From: Lottia gigantea
Taxonomy: Eukaryota; Mollusca; Gastropoda; Lottiidae
Length of the DNA stretch: 64,000 bases
Direction: 5' to 3'
Assembly (NCBI RefSeq): GCF_000327385.1
Contig: NW_008707425.1
Span: 2,627,025-2,691,024 of the forward strand
Shown: one piece after another, positions 1 through 9,450 of the stretch
How positions within the stretch are numbered: position 1 is the stretch's first letter
Layout of the letters: each line of letters starts with the position of its first letter
The notes under the pieces: generated by a model
What the model was told of the DNA's origin: nothing
Seen by the model: only the letters and a program-made list of their open reading frames with translations
Databases searched by the model: none
Made by a program: the position numbers and the translations under genes

Positions 1-2
1 AA

Positions 3-461
3 CAATATGTAGGAGAAACTAAGAATAATTTACGAACTCGCTTTAATGCTCATAGGTCAGACATCAAATTAAAGAAAGACAAGCCTGTTTCTAATCATTT
101 CTACCTCGACGACCATTCAATAGACGATCTCACCCTAATCCCAATTGAGCGTATAGAAATTGACTTGCCCGAAGATGAAACTACCAAATTCCGTCAATCT
201 AGGGAGGCCCATTGGATTGAGACATTGAATACAGCAAGACCTATAGGACTAAATATTCATCATAATGTAGGCATAGCACCCTTTGTTGTCCCGTTTAATA
301 CAACCAGCAATCGAGCAAGCAAGATAGTTCATGCCCACTATAAGAGCCTTCAAGAGAAATTCCCCCATGTCTATAAGCAGAAAATGATAGTTGCATATTC
401 AAAAAATAAGAACTTAAATGATAATATTGTTCATAGCAAACTAAAAACAATCAGTACATAA
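3..461 (+). CDS. PLE GIY-YIG endonuclease domain, C-terminal part (partial)
   Basis: The frame is open from base 3 to the TAA at 459-461 (152 residues visible). It begins with QYVGETKNNLRTRFNAHRSD, which holds the YVG element and the RxxxH pair of a GIY-YIG nuclease; in PLEs this domain nicks the target DNA for target-primed reverse transcription. The rest is a family-specific tail rich in Lys and Asn ending SKLKTIST. The N-terminal RT lies beyond the left edge. No start codon belongs to this stretch; an internal Met at 165 is not a real start. Function is inferred from the family. Confidence 0.9.
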   Translation, partial: QYVGETKNNLRTRFNAHRSDIKLKKDKPVSNHFYLDDHSIDDLTLIPIERIEIDLPEDETTKFRQSREAHWIETLNTARPIGLNIHHNVGIAPFVVPFNTTSNRASKIVHAHYKSLQEKFPHVYKQKMIVAYSKNKNLNDNIVHSKLKTIST

Positions 462-475
462 CAGATACTATACTT

Positions 476-492
476 CTCGCCCATCGGGCGAG
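476..492 (+). other. Perfect hairpin in the PLE 3' UTR
   Basis: CTCGCCC-ATC-GGGCGAG gives a 7 bp perfect stem with a 3-nt loop, about 14 nt after the stop codon. It recurs in copies B, D and H, and in C with a single loop change (ATT). It is missing, with the flanks intact, from copies F and G. It could be an RT-recognition or RNA 3' structure; the role is inference. Confidence 0.8.
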
Positions 493-631
493 TTATTTTT
501 TCTAATTTCAGATCAGAATAAGAACAGAAGAAAACCCAATATCAAGACCCTTAATCCTAATTTCTAAATAAAGTGTCTGCTCCACCCTAGGCCTGTACAT
601 TTGGGAGAATCAAACCCTCCCTTCCCCGAAA

Positions 632-1267
632 CCTAATTGATTTAGCGCCACACCACTTTCAGATTATTAATGCACTTAATAAATGGTTTCAATTCATATG
701 GCATTTGATGATGTCAGAGTCACATTAAAAGAAATGTTGCAATTTCCTTAAATCTTTGAATGCGTCTATCAAAGGAACTTGGCCTCGGATGACGTTGATA
801 TTTACATTAATGTTTACTATTGACTTCAGGTTTTACATGATGCTAATATTTTTTGTGTCCGACACGTGGTTTCGGTTTTATGGGTGTCACTGAAAGTTGA
901 TTCTGCATCTTTAAAGCGTCCTCACATGTGCCCCATTAGAGGTAAAGCAATAATTCTTTCGGATTCATAATGCTGAGATCTTGAGCTTTCCAGTGATATA
1001 TAACATGCATGCCTTACATGCAAATTCAAAACCCCATTTACTTAACATGGGACTATTATTAGATAAATCGACTAATTAGATTAACCTGACTGTCAACCCC
1101 AATAGAAATCAAAGTTTAAGTTGTTTTAAAGACACCCTTCCTTCTACATTCCTTTAATATGTTTTATGTCCAGTTGCGGTATATAAATAAGCTCTAGGGT
1201 GGATTGAACTTATCAATACTGTAAGTTTAGCGTAGAGAAGCACATTAAAGGGATACCTCCACTTAAT
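632..1267. other. Intergenic, no gene seen
   Basis: A+T-rich unique-looking DNA between PLE copy A and the satellite. I see no open frame of note, no terminal repeats and no RNA gene. Confidence 0.5.
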
Positions 1268-1910
1268 TTACCAGCTTTCTTATTTCTTATCCGATTTTCA
1301 TCAAACTTGGAATGTATGTGTATAATCAAATTCTAAATTTCATGGAATAATCGAATTTGCTTAGTGCGCATGCGCATTACCAACTCTATTATTTCTCATT
1401 CGATTTTCATCAAACTTGGAATGTATGTGTACAATCAAATTCTTAATTTGATGGAATTATCCAATTTGCGTAGTGCGCATGCGCATTACCAACTTTCTTA
1501 ATTCTTATCCGATTTTCATCAAACTTGGCATGTATGTCTATAAATCAGTTCTAAATTTGATGGAAATATTGAATTTTTGTTGTGCGCATGCGCATTACCA
1601 ACTTTCTTATTTCTTATCCCCAAACTTGGTATGTATGTGTATAATCCAATTCCACATTTGATGGAAATATTGAAATTTTGTTGTGCGCATGCGCATCACC
1701 AACTCTCTTATTTCTTATCCGAATTCACCAAACTCGGTATATATGTGTATAATCAAATTCTAAATTTGATGGAAATATTGAATTTTTGTTGTGCGCATGC
1801 GCATTATCAATTTTCTTATTTCTTATCCGAATTTAACCAAACTTGCTAGGTATGTGTATAATCCAATTATAAATTAGATAGGAATATTGAATTTTGTTGT
1901 GCGCATTTGT
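1268..1910 (+). repeat. Tandem repeat, about 109 bp unit, six units
   Basis: Units begin near 1268, 1376, 1486, 1596, 1697 and 1805. Each reads roughly 'ccaactttcttatttcttatccgattttcatcaaacttgg', then 'tatgtgtataatc', then an A/T stretch and TGCGCATGCGCATTACC. Units differ by scattered substitutions, so the array is not freshly amplified. The same repeat is found again at 37655-37880. The short open frames across it (about 60-90 codons) only reflect the periodic sequence. Confidence 0.92.
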
Positions 1911-2493
1911 CGTAAGCGAACGCCCTGCTATGTTTTCGTATTTTTTTTTTGTTTTTTTTTTTAATCTATTGTTTACCTTTGTTTATCCTGGTTATCAGGG
2001 TGGCAGCTATGTTGTATTTTGCAAGTTTTATATCCAGATCCTACTCCTCTGGTTAGGTACTTTCCCTCCCATTGGTTTATTGGTTTAAAACCCCTCTACA
2101 GGGTAGATCAATATAATACTAAACATCTAGTCCTTAGAACCCTCGGTGTTGTTATTTCTACCCCTAACCCCTACCCGACAACATTTTATCAGAATTAAAG
2201 ATAACAAGCCATTTTGAACACCTATTCTGAATTAATTCAAGGTCACGATGTGCACTTTGTTCAACTTCTAAAAAAACTTTTTGATGAAGTTATTAGACCA
2301 GTGTCATCTGCAAATAGACGTGTAGAAGTTTAAAGACCTTCTTGAATATAATTAATATAGATATAGAAACTCTGTCAAAAGTTTTCGAGATGACAAAAAG
2401 GATCGTGGCTGTAAATTCCTTATTATCTAGATTTGAATAAATTTTATCATAAATTTCAATTAATTGGTGAAATGTGGATAATCCTGGTATCCT
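1911..2493. other. Intergenic, no gene seen
   Basis: Poly-T rich at the left (1940-1965), then A+T-rich unique DNA up to the PLE scrap. No convincing feature. Confidence 0.45.
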
Positions 2494-2677
2494 GGTCCCT
2501 TTATATCAGAAACTCATTATTTTGTAAGCAACTCTACGAATAAAAGGTACCCGATCCAGGAACATCTAAAATGTGAACATTCGAATGTAATATATCTAAT
2601 TTCAAGCAAGAAATGCCCCAAACAATATGTAGGAGAAACTAAGGATAATTTAAGAACCCGTTTTAATGCTCATAGGT
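2494..2677 (+). mobile_element. PLE scrap, GIY-YIG region only
   Basis: A 184 bp piece matching the part of copies B-D that encodes the ETHYFVSNSTNKRYPIQEH region through the YVGET motif. It is cut off on both sides: at the left against unassigned DNA, at the right (after 'aatgctcataggt') directly against Polinton sequence. It differs from the young copies at several bases, so it is somewhat older. Confidence 0.88.
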
Positions 2678-2787
2678 GTCTCCGATTTGATCCACAAAGT
2701 AAGGTTTCGCTTTATTTATCCACGCTGTAGTGTTAGGTTTTTTAGTTTCTAAAGATAAAGGACCCAATATAAACTTGTTCACCATTT

Positions 2788-3195
2788 TTATTGAGTTAAA
2801 TTTATTATAATTTCTTCAAACTGTTTTCCTAAACTCAATTGATATAAAACCCAAAGTGAAAGCTGTCCACAAAACTTTTGTCCCGGTAATTGAATTTGAA
2901 ATTTGATTGGTTGATTAGTCAATTTCATTATCTCTTCAGTGGGTTCTAATCCAAAAGAATCGAAGAAATATAAGTTATTTGAAGAGTATTTGTACAAAGC
3001 TGAATGATGAACTCCTTTTTGATCGGAAGTATGAATATTTGTTATAGCATAAAATTTTCCTTTCTTATATTTCAGATCATTTATTTCATCTCTCATACAA
3101 TAATAAAACGGTGATATATTTAACTCATTCGCCCATCTCATAAGTTGAAAGTTTGTGGTTGTATCAGTTCCATATTTATCGAGAAAGATATTCAT
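2788..3195 (-). CDS. Polinton adenain-like cysteine protease (fossil)
   Basis: 135 residues, beginning MNIFLDKYGTDTTTNFQLM. It resembles the adenovirus maturation protease (C5-type) carried by Polintons: a His in GVHHSALY, an Asp in YFFDSFGLEP and a Cys in GQKFCGQLSLWVLY, in the usual His-Asp-Cys order. In the family this enzyme cuts capsid precursors. It follows the integrase on the same strand by two bases. It is the only protease seen in the window; the Polinton at 38481-50438 does not show one. This gene looks whole over its length, although the element around it is broken. Confidence 0.85.
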   Translation of the reverse strand: MNIFLDKYGTDTTTNFQLMRWANELNISPFYYCMRDEINDLKYKKGKFYAITNIHTSDQKGVHHSALYKYSSNNLYFFDSFGLEPTEEIMKLTNQPIKFQIQLPGQKFCGQLSLWVLYQLSLGKQFEEIIINLTQ

Positions 3196-3197
3196 TT

Positions 3198-3905
3198 TTA
3201 AAAGTCGGTTGTTTGAAGTTCGTTTTGATAAAACCTACCTATGATTTGTTCTTTGTCTTGATCGATTAATTCATATGTTGGAGGTGCTGTGGTGTTTACT
3301 TCATCAACGATGAATATTTCGTTTGTCCAGCATCCAACGTAACCTTTTTCGAATTTGCTTTTATATTTGAAAATACGAACTCGATCTCCGACTTTAAATG
3401 TGGGTTTGATATTCAAATTCTTTATTTCATTTTCGTAGTTATGTTGTGCGTTAATTGACTTTATAATATTTGGATTATTTGTGGCTTGTGTTGGTGTGAC
3501 ACCTATAGATGAATGAATTTTGTTATTGTATTCATCTACAACCTCTGGTTATATTTTAAGCCAATTTTTTGGGATTTCAATTCCGTGAACTTTTTGAATA
3601 ATTTATTTTTTAGAGTTGTATTATATCTCTCAATAACTAACCTTCATTATGCGTGCTGTAAATTTCAAACCCAAGTGATTTCATAGTTTTGTTATAAAAT
3701 TCACTTCCTTTATCTACCCATAGTTTTTCTGGATGTCGGTTAGATTGTTTCATAATCGTTTCAAATGCGTGTTTGACTGATAATCCTGTTTTGTTTTTCA
3801 AAGAAATAACCCATGCATATCTCGTATACAATACAAATCTACAACTGTTAAGCAATATTTAAATCCTCTTTCGACTGGCATATTAATTAAATCGGCTGAC
3901 CATAT
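3198..3905 (-). pseudogene. Polinton integrase (fossil, broken)
   Basis: Remains of the retroviral-type DDE integrase of Polintons. The core part (about 3637-3880) shows RYAWV, SVKHAFETI and LWVDKGSEFYN. The C-terminal, SH3/chromo-like part (3198-3416) shows KPTFKVGDRVRIFKYKSKF followed by a tail ending QNELQTTDF. It is the close relative of the integrase at 48695-49400. Broken in a few places. Confidence 0.85.
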
Positions 3906-3915
3906 TTCATCTTTT

Positions 3916-4227
3916 TCAAACACCAACTTTTAAAAAGTTTTTAGTTTTTCTAAATTCTTTATGAATTTCATCCACTAATCCTATGCCCAATTTCATCTTT
4001 GCTTTTAACAGTTTTATGATTAGAGCCCTTTGCATTCTCTCTTTGAAAGTTGGATTTGGAATATTTTCAAGTTCGATTATCATTTGTCTGTCTGCTTCGT
4101 GTCTGAAGTTTATGTCTTTGTTTCTGTATAGTATGTTGTGTTTAAGCACAGCGGCGTCAACTCTATTGACTGGTTCTTTACCGGGTTTTGGTTTATCGTT
4201 TTCGATGTTTAGGTCTATTTTGGGATC
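3916..4227 (-). pseudogene. Polinton PLA2-like (parvovirus VP1-type) gene (fossil)
   Basis: The C-terminal part matches the gene at 49394-49852: NRVDAA, ILYRNKDINFRHEADRQ and a Lys-rich helix. The family resembles the phospholipase A2 domain of parvovirus VP1, which helps particles leave endosomes. Broken. Confidence 0.7.
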
Positions 4228-4265
4228 TTTTAATATGGTCGCACTTTCCCTATGGAATGAAATGG

Positions 4266-5800
4266 TCTAGTACTACTGTTAATGTAGATATAAAGTCTTT
4301 TGTATCGATTTTAATTGTGGTGAATTTCCACTAAATTTTATTCTAAATCCATTAAACAATAACACCTCATCATCAACGATTGGTGTAATGCTCTTTGGTA
4401 ATTCTGGTTCAGGGTTTGAAAAAAGACGATATATATCATCTAATGTCCTAATTATAATACCACCATATTCAATTGGTTCGGGGTGATCTTTATGAGGCGT
4501 GGGTTCTATACGAGGCGTGGGTCTATATTCTAATTTCTTTTTAATATCCTCTTAAGTTTTTAATATTGGTTGAAATAGAGTTTGTAGATTTTCTGTTAAT
4601 CCAAGTCGTTGTAATTTGTTATTTTCAACTTATGTCTTTATTTTATTTTAGCTTTGATATATTCTCTATTTCTTTTTAAAATATTATTCCAATTATCCAT
4701 TTTAAAAAAAACCGCAGGTTTTCTAGTATGAACAAATACATATCTATGATCATCTGGGTTTCTCCATTGTGTTTCACAAACCTTTTTCAATGTATCTCTG
4801 TCCATTCCGTGATTTATCGACTGAATGATTTGAGATACGTGTTTGTTGTTTAATTCAAATAATAAAAAACAATTTGCGTTTTTCCTAATGAACATTGCAT
4901 CCATTCCGTAGAAAGATTGTGATTGGTATATACAGTGACGTGAAGAATTCTTGTTGAGCAGTTCGTTGTGCTACACAGTCATCAAAGACTATGAAGTTCT
5001 TTCGATTGCTATCAATATTAGACAAGTCTAGATCATTAACAATTTTCGTAAGAAAAACTTTTATATCCGTTGGAATGAAAGATGGATTCTTTGCTTTAAT
5101 GAAGTTCTCTATGATATCTTTTATTTCCACTTCTTCTTCGTTGTCTTCATAATATTGAAATATGTCTTGAACATCTTTCTTTGGTAAATATTCTAAAGCC
5201 TTGAGGAATTGATAATACGATTGCTCTGGAGTTGTTGTGTAGATATATAGTGAATCGAAATCTAAAAGTTTTGGTGTTGTCAACATGTTAAAAGTGAGAT
5301 GAATTTTACCAGAACCTGAACTACCGCAAATACACATAAGCACTGGGTTACTAGGAAATATTTCTGAATGTTTGAATTTATTTCCCATTTTTTATTTTTT
5401 ATTTTGTTTCTTGACTAAATCGATATCTAAATTCTTTTACTGTGCCTAATATATCTGCTACTCCTGAACCTCGTGCGTCCTTTTCAATTACTAAATTATG
5501 TCTGCGTTCTTCTGTAGCTTTTACTGAGCTGCTTTCTTTGCATTGGCTGCTTTGACTGCGGCAGATATCCCACTAGTTGCTGCACCAGCCGCGGTAACAC
5601 CAGCAAATATTACAGATAGGAGAGGTAAAAATCCACCTACCTTTGCGTTCGTGTCAATTCTTTTTAAGTCTATTTCGTCTCTGACTTTACAATATTTATA
5701 TTTGTCAATAAGTTTTTTAGTTATGTGGAATATTTTACCATTTCCTGTTAATCTTTCAATGTCGAAGTTTATCTTCCCAGCAATGTTTCTGACCTAACAG
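4266..5800 (-). mobile_element. Polinton fragment 1a: conserved Gly/Ala gene, packaging ATPase, conserved gene
   Basis: A second Polinton piece, read right to left: a small gene with a Gly/Ala-rich hydrophobic stretch (about 5390-5795; IDKYKYCKVRDEIDL is shared with 43551-43947), the packaging ATPase (4638-5388), and a gene matching 44685-45470 (about 4266-4630; GLTENLQTLFQPILK). The order equals that of the left arm of the Polinton at 38481. It is broken in several places and stops abruptly at both sides, against the terminal tip of fragment 1b at 4265 and against unrelated DNA near 5800. Confidence 0.82.
4638..5388 (-). pseudogene. Polinton FtsK/A32-like packaging ATPase (fossil)
   Basis: The N-terminal half starts MGNKFKHSEIFPSNPVL and contains the P-loop region CICGSSGSGK; the Walker B-like stretch is NFIVFDDCV. 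This is the DNA-packaging ATPase that Polintons share with adintoviruses and virophages. It is a close relative of the copy at 43950-44661. Broken. Confidence 0.85.
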
Positions 5801-7140
5801 TGCATTTGCACTTGTTTCCTTGTGTGTTGTCTGATTAATGTCTTCAATTTTTTAAATAGTTTTTGGAAGATGTTTTTTCAATACCCATGTTTTATCAGAA
5901 AACTTTGTAGAATTAATGGTGTCTTGTATGTACTTAAACACTGTACCAAAAGGTTCATTATCTACTTGAAAATTTGGTTGGTGCCGACAAACACATTTCA
6001 TTGATTAAGAATTCTGTTACTTCCATCCGTTTCACTGAATCATTAATTGCCTTACCAAGTTTCATCATTTGCACTGCTGATAAACTTTTTGGAACAAACT
6101 TACTTTTAATAAGTAAATTAGTTGGTCTAGTGTCACAATCTGATGATGTCATTGTATGCTTAACAGTTTCACTAGTAGAATGATGCATTCTGATAATCTT
6201 CTCTGCCCTAGGTGTGCTAGGAGAGTTTTCAACAAAGCGGATATGAACAGTCAAGTAACCTAATTTCGTGTTAACCTATTTTTCGTGTATTTCCGGAAAG
6301 GATTAATAATTTACATGTGCAACCTCGCGTGACCTCCGCATTTGCTTGATAAACATGGGTTATTTGTACATTTGTAAATTTTCTAAATTGAGGTGACTGT
6401 AATCAAGTTCTAGGGTAGATAAAATATTATACGCACTTTCTATTTGATGCTTAGATACACAAAGTGATCGACCAGATGCTATGTCATTAGCTTTTACTCG
6501 GAATCTATGACTTAGCTCTAATAGTACATTTTGAATTGACGTTATTAATGTGCACGTCTTACTGAATAAAGGTTCAAAACAGATGTAAATTAGTAATATG
6601 ACCAGGTGTAGCCTAAAAAACGGAGTCAGACCACCTTTAACTCCCCTAATGTTGCAGAACAAATTCAAACCTTCAGTATGTTTTCCACGATAGTTCCTGA
6701 ACATTTTGCAATGTGTCAAATAAAAGCCATGTGTTTCCTTTGACTTCAAAATATAGACAAAAATCAAGATAAACAGGGTTTTTAATTATGCAGCTGAATA
6801 ATGATGTAATATAAATTAGTGGTCAGTGTCCATCAGAGTTCCTTGGGGAGAAGTTAGTGTGTATGATTTAATATTGCTAAAGATAAAAGATGTAATGTAA
6901 CTAGTGCAATGTAAAAGACGCAAAGACAATTATGCTTTGTTCAATGTAGAATGTGAAAGGACATAGCATGTATCATTTTAGGTATTGTGTCGGTGGTTTT
7001 ATGTAATTTAACATTTGCATTATGAATTAGACGAATTATGACATTAGTAAAAGAGGTATTTTGTCTTTGAACATTGCACAGATGTATCGTGTCGTATGTA
7101 TTAGACATAAGTACATAGCATCTAATTTTGAATAGGATTG
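5801..7140 (-). other. Unassigned; two exon-sized open stretches on the minus strand
   Basis: Two minus-strand open stretches stand out: 5958-6254 (VHIRFVENSPSTPRAEKIIR..., 98 codons) and 6360-6767 (contains LLELSHRFRVKANDIASGRS and ends HLNLENLQMYK). Their composition looks protein-like, but I recognise no family and the splice signals are unconvincing. They could be exons of a decayed gene or another unrecognised transposon. 6770-7140 shows nothing. Confidence 0.25.
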
Positions 7141-7726
7141 ACCTCCATATTCCTGGTCGTTCATCTGCTGTGTTCCTGCTTGTTTTTTTCGATCGGCCCG
7201 ATCTGTACTAGATTGTCCTCGATGATTTAGTTTTAGTAGAGTGACCCGATTGTCGTCTTGGATCGCCTCAAATCATCCCCCTTTTTTACCGGATTGATGC
7301 CCGACCACGAGTTACGAATCTCAGACGTTGTTCCCGTTAGTGCCCGATTACCACCGTGCAGACGTATGCCAAATATCCTGCGACTCCCAGTGTCAACATA
7401 CGCCTACATTCGGCCACTCACTCCCGAGCGAAGAACGGCAAATATCGGCAGCTAAGCATCCTCCCTCGAGCAGGGATCATCAATTTTCGGCCTCTCAACC
7501 AAGCAACTCGCGAAGATAGGTCACTTCCACGTTCACGACTTTTTTTACAAAAATGAGGGTACTTTCGGGACCAGAATATCCTTGGTGAAATGTGGGTATA
7601 AGTACGGTTATCGAACTATATTTAGATAACATAACCGTTAAAGAAAGTCAAGCTGGAAATTCATAATGCCTATGCAAAAGTTTGCAATTGTAATTTCAAG
7701 TAGACTTTTAAAAATGCAGTACTTAC
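7141..7726. other. Intergenic, locally G+C-richer; no gene assigned
   Basis: 7150-7520 is clearly richer in G+C than its surroundings and carries three overlapping short plus-strand open frames (62-66 codons) without recognisable domains. It could be a small CpG-rich regulatory patch or an old element. I see no supporting motif. Confidence 0.25.
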
Positions 7727-7732
7727 TTACCT

Positions 7733-7945
7733 ACAAAATGCTTTAAATGTCTGTAATGTGTGATTCCTTTGGGTAGCGATGTCAGTTGCTGGTGATTCAA
7801 TATTTGTAGAATTTGCAATAGACTTAATGCACGTTGTTATACCCGACCAAGCTCCATTCTCTTTAGTTAACAGTACAGCTATTATAACTGAAATAATGCA
7901 GTGTGTTAAAGGTTTTATCACATATCCAGACAACGTAACATACAT
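7733..7945 (-). other. Possible exon (minus strand) ending in a consensus donor
   Basis: On the minus strand an open stretch (VTLSGYVIKPLTHCIISVII ...) runs into TTTTGTAG|GTAAGTAAG, a textbook 5' splice site at about 7733. The peptide has a hydrophobic stretch (IISVIIAVLL) but no recognised domain. The plus strand is also open here (7779-8027), so the coding strand is not certain. Confidence 0.22.
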
Positions 7946-8198
7946 TAACCCTCAGCTTTGCATTAAACAAGAACAATTAAAATCAACACCAGAATTATTA
8001 TCATCAAACAAACTACTTTCTGCTTGAGATCAGAATAGAAAAATAAGTATTTTCTTGTGGCGTGCCATGTACATTAGAGCGCTTACTATTTGAACCATCC
8101 CAATGATGTCAATTGGACTCTATATCCAACATGAAACTTTGCGACTCTTTTTGCGAAGTTAGAGCCGTGTTATCAGAATACAACAGTTAGTGGTGCAA

Positions 8199-9050
8199 AT
8201 ATAAGCAAACTTATATATATGCGTGATTCACGGTGTTTAAGAATTAAAAATATATCCCAGCTATGATTTGACAGGTTTTTTTTAGATAAAAACCTTTTGC
8301 TAAACGTCTTTTAACATAATGATACCCATGGACCGGCATCGTAATAATTCCGTACCACTTGATACTGTAAGCCGAAACGAGCTAGTAGTTTATCCATTAC
8401 GACAGACGCGAGCAAATGCTTACGCAGAATGGGGAAACCGTCTACCCAGATTCTCTTTCAGATTCCCTTTCCATTCTTCCCCACTTGATCCAGCTTCCGC
8501 CTGTGCATAGTTGGACTTTCAAGTCGTATATCCGAACATGTCCCTCCTCAATCAAGACCACAGTCGTATCAAATGCTGCTTTTCCAGCAACTTTTAACCC
8601 TGTACCATCTACCAAACCGTAATATAAGCATACTCGTAATATATATGCGTGATTCGCGGTGTTCAAGAATTATTTAAAAATATATCCCGGCTATGATTTG
8701 ACAAGTTTTTTTTAGATAAAAACCTTTTGCTGAACGTTTTTTAACATAATGAAAAATACCCATGGACCGGCCCCGTAATAATTCCGTACCACTTGATACT
8801 GAAAGCCGAAACGAGTTTGTAGTTTATCCATTACGACAGACGCAGGTAAATGCTTACGCAGAATAGGGAAACCGTCTGCCCCGTTCTCTTCCAGATCCCC
8901 TTTCCATTCTTCCCCACTTGATCCAGCTTTCGCCTGTGCATAGTTGGACTGTCAAGTCGTATGTCCAAACATGTCTCTCCTCGATCAAGACCACAGTCGT
9001 ATCAAATGCTGCTTTTCCAGCAACTTTCAACCCTGTACCATCTACCAAAC
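8199..9050 (+). repeat. Direct tandem duplication, two units of about 425 bp
   Basis: Unit 1 (8199-8620) and unit 2 (8621-about 9050) share nearly every block: 'atatatatgcgtgattc', 'ttttttttagataaaaacc', 'acccatggaccggc', 'ttccgtaccacttgatact', 'tagtttatccattacgacag' and the ORF1-like 3' part up to 'ctgtaccatctaccaaacc'. They differ by scattered substitutions and small indels. Confidence 0.9.
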
Positions 9051-9450
9051 CCTTTTATCACCAAACCAAAGACAAATTAATATGGAATCTCCATGTTGTA
9101 CATACATTTAACGTAATCACTGGATCATCTGACCTAAACCTAATTACCAAGACTAACCTGGTGCACAAATTAATCACATCTAGTCAATCTTCGAAAATGA
9201 CAACATCTTGCAGGTATCAACAACCGCGATTATTCTGTAAAAACATCATTCAGCAAACCTAGAAACTAATCTCAACAGCCAAACAGATGCTAAGATCATC
9301 TTTACATGTATACCCATCTATAACAGAATTGCGAAAAAAGCCCAATCATTCAATACCATGATAATTAGAACTTCCCCCCATGTCTATAAAAAACATTATT
9401 GTCGCATATTCAAAAGCCAAAACATAATTATTACCTTGTTCATATAATAA
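8199..9450 (+). mobile_element. Older diverged PLE with duplicated 5' region, internally deleted
   Basis: The sequence contains two tandem copies of a 5' segment (8199-8620 and 8621-9050). The second runs on into an ORF1-like stretch (KPFYHQTKDK, then the SGNH block I-like ITGSSDLN) and then jumps near 9340-9380 to the 3' tail of the PLE ('ccccatgtctataaaaa', 'gcatattcaaaa'). RT and endonuclease are missing. Similarity to the young copies is only moderate, so this is an older family member. A head-to-tail 5' duplication recalls the pseudo-LTR arrangement known for PLEs. Confidence 0.72.

Larger units (their letters stand above)
1..631 (+). mobile_element. Penelope-like element copy A, 3' end (runs in from the left edge)
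   Basis: This is the 3' end of the PLE family that recurs through the window (copies B-H). It enters the window inside the GIY-YIG endonuclease domain and ends at the sharp family terminus CCCCGAAA at 631. The coding part (3-461) is followed by a 3' UTR with a perfect hairpin (476-492), an AATAAA signal near 567 and a second short GGGAG/CTCCC hairpin just before the end. Copies B, C, D and H match it almost base for base over the shared part, so the family was active recently. Its 5' extent is outside the window. Confidence 0.93.
2678..4265 (-). mobile_element. Polinton fragment 1b: terminal tip, PLA2-like, integrase, adenain-type protease
   Basis: A fossil piece of a Polinton (Maverick) read right to left. 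Parts in order: a terminal tip resembling the end of the Polinton at 38510 (4205-4265), a PLA2-like gene (about 3916-4227), a retroviral-type integrase (3198-3905), an adenovirus-type cysteine protease (2788-3195) and the start of one further gene (2678-2785). The parts closely resemble the right arm of the Polinton at 38481-50438. It is broken, with several interruptions in the integrase part. Its tip abuts another Polinton piece at 4266, which suggests insertion of one Polinton into another. Confidence 0.85.

Noticed and set aside
500-631. Possible hammerhead ribozyme in the PLE 3' tail (the copies end in CGAAA)
   Set aside because: PLEs often carry hammerheads, but I found no CTGANGA core in the tail or just downstream, and the stems do not fit. 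Only the GAAA matches.
1268-1910. CRISPR-like array
   Set aside because: Units are contiguous and diverged along their whole length, with no unique spacers and no cas genes; this is satellite DNA in an animal genome.
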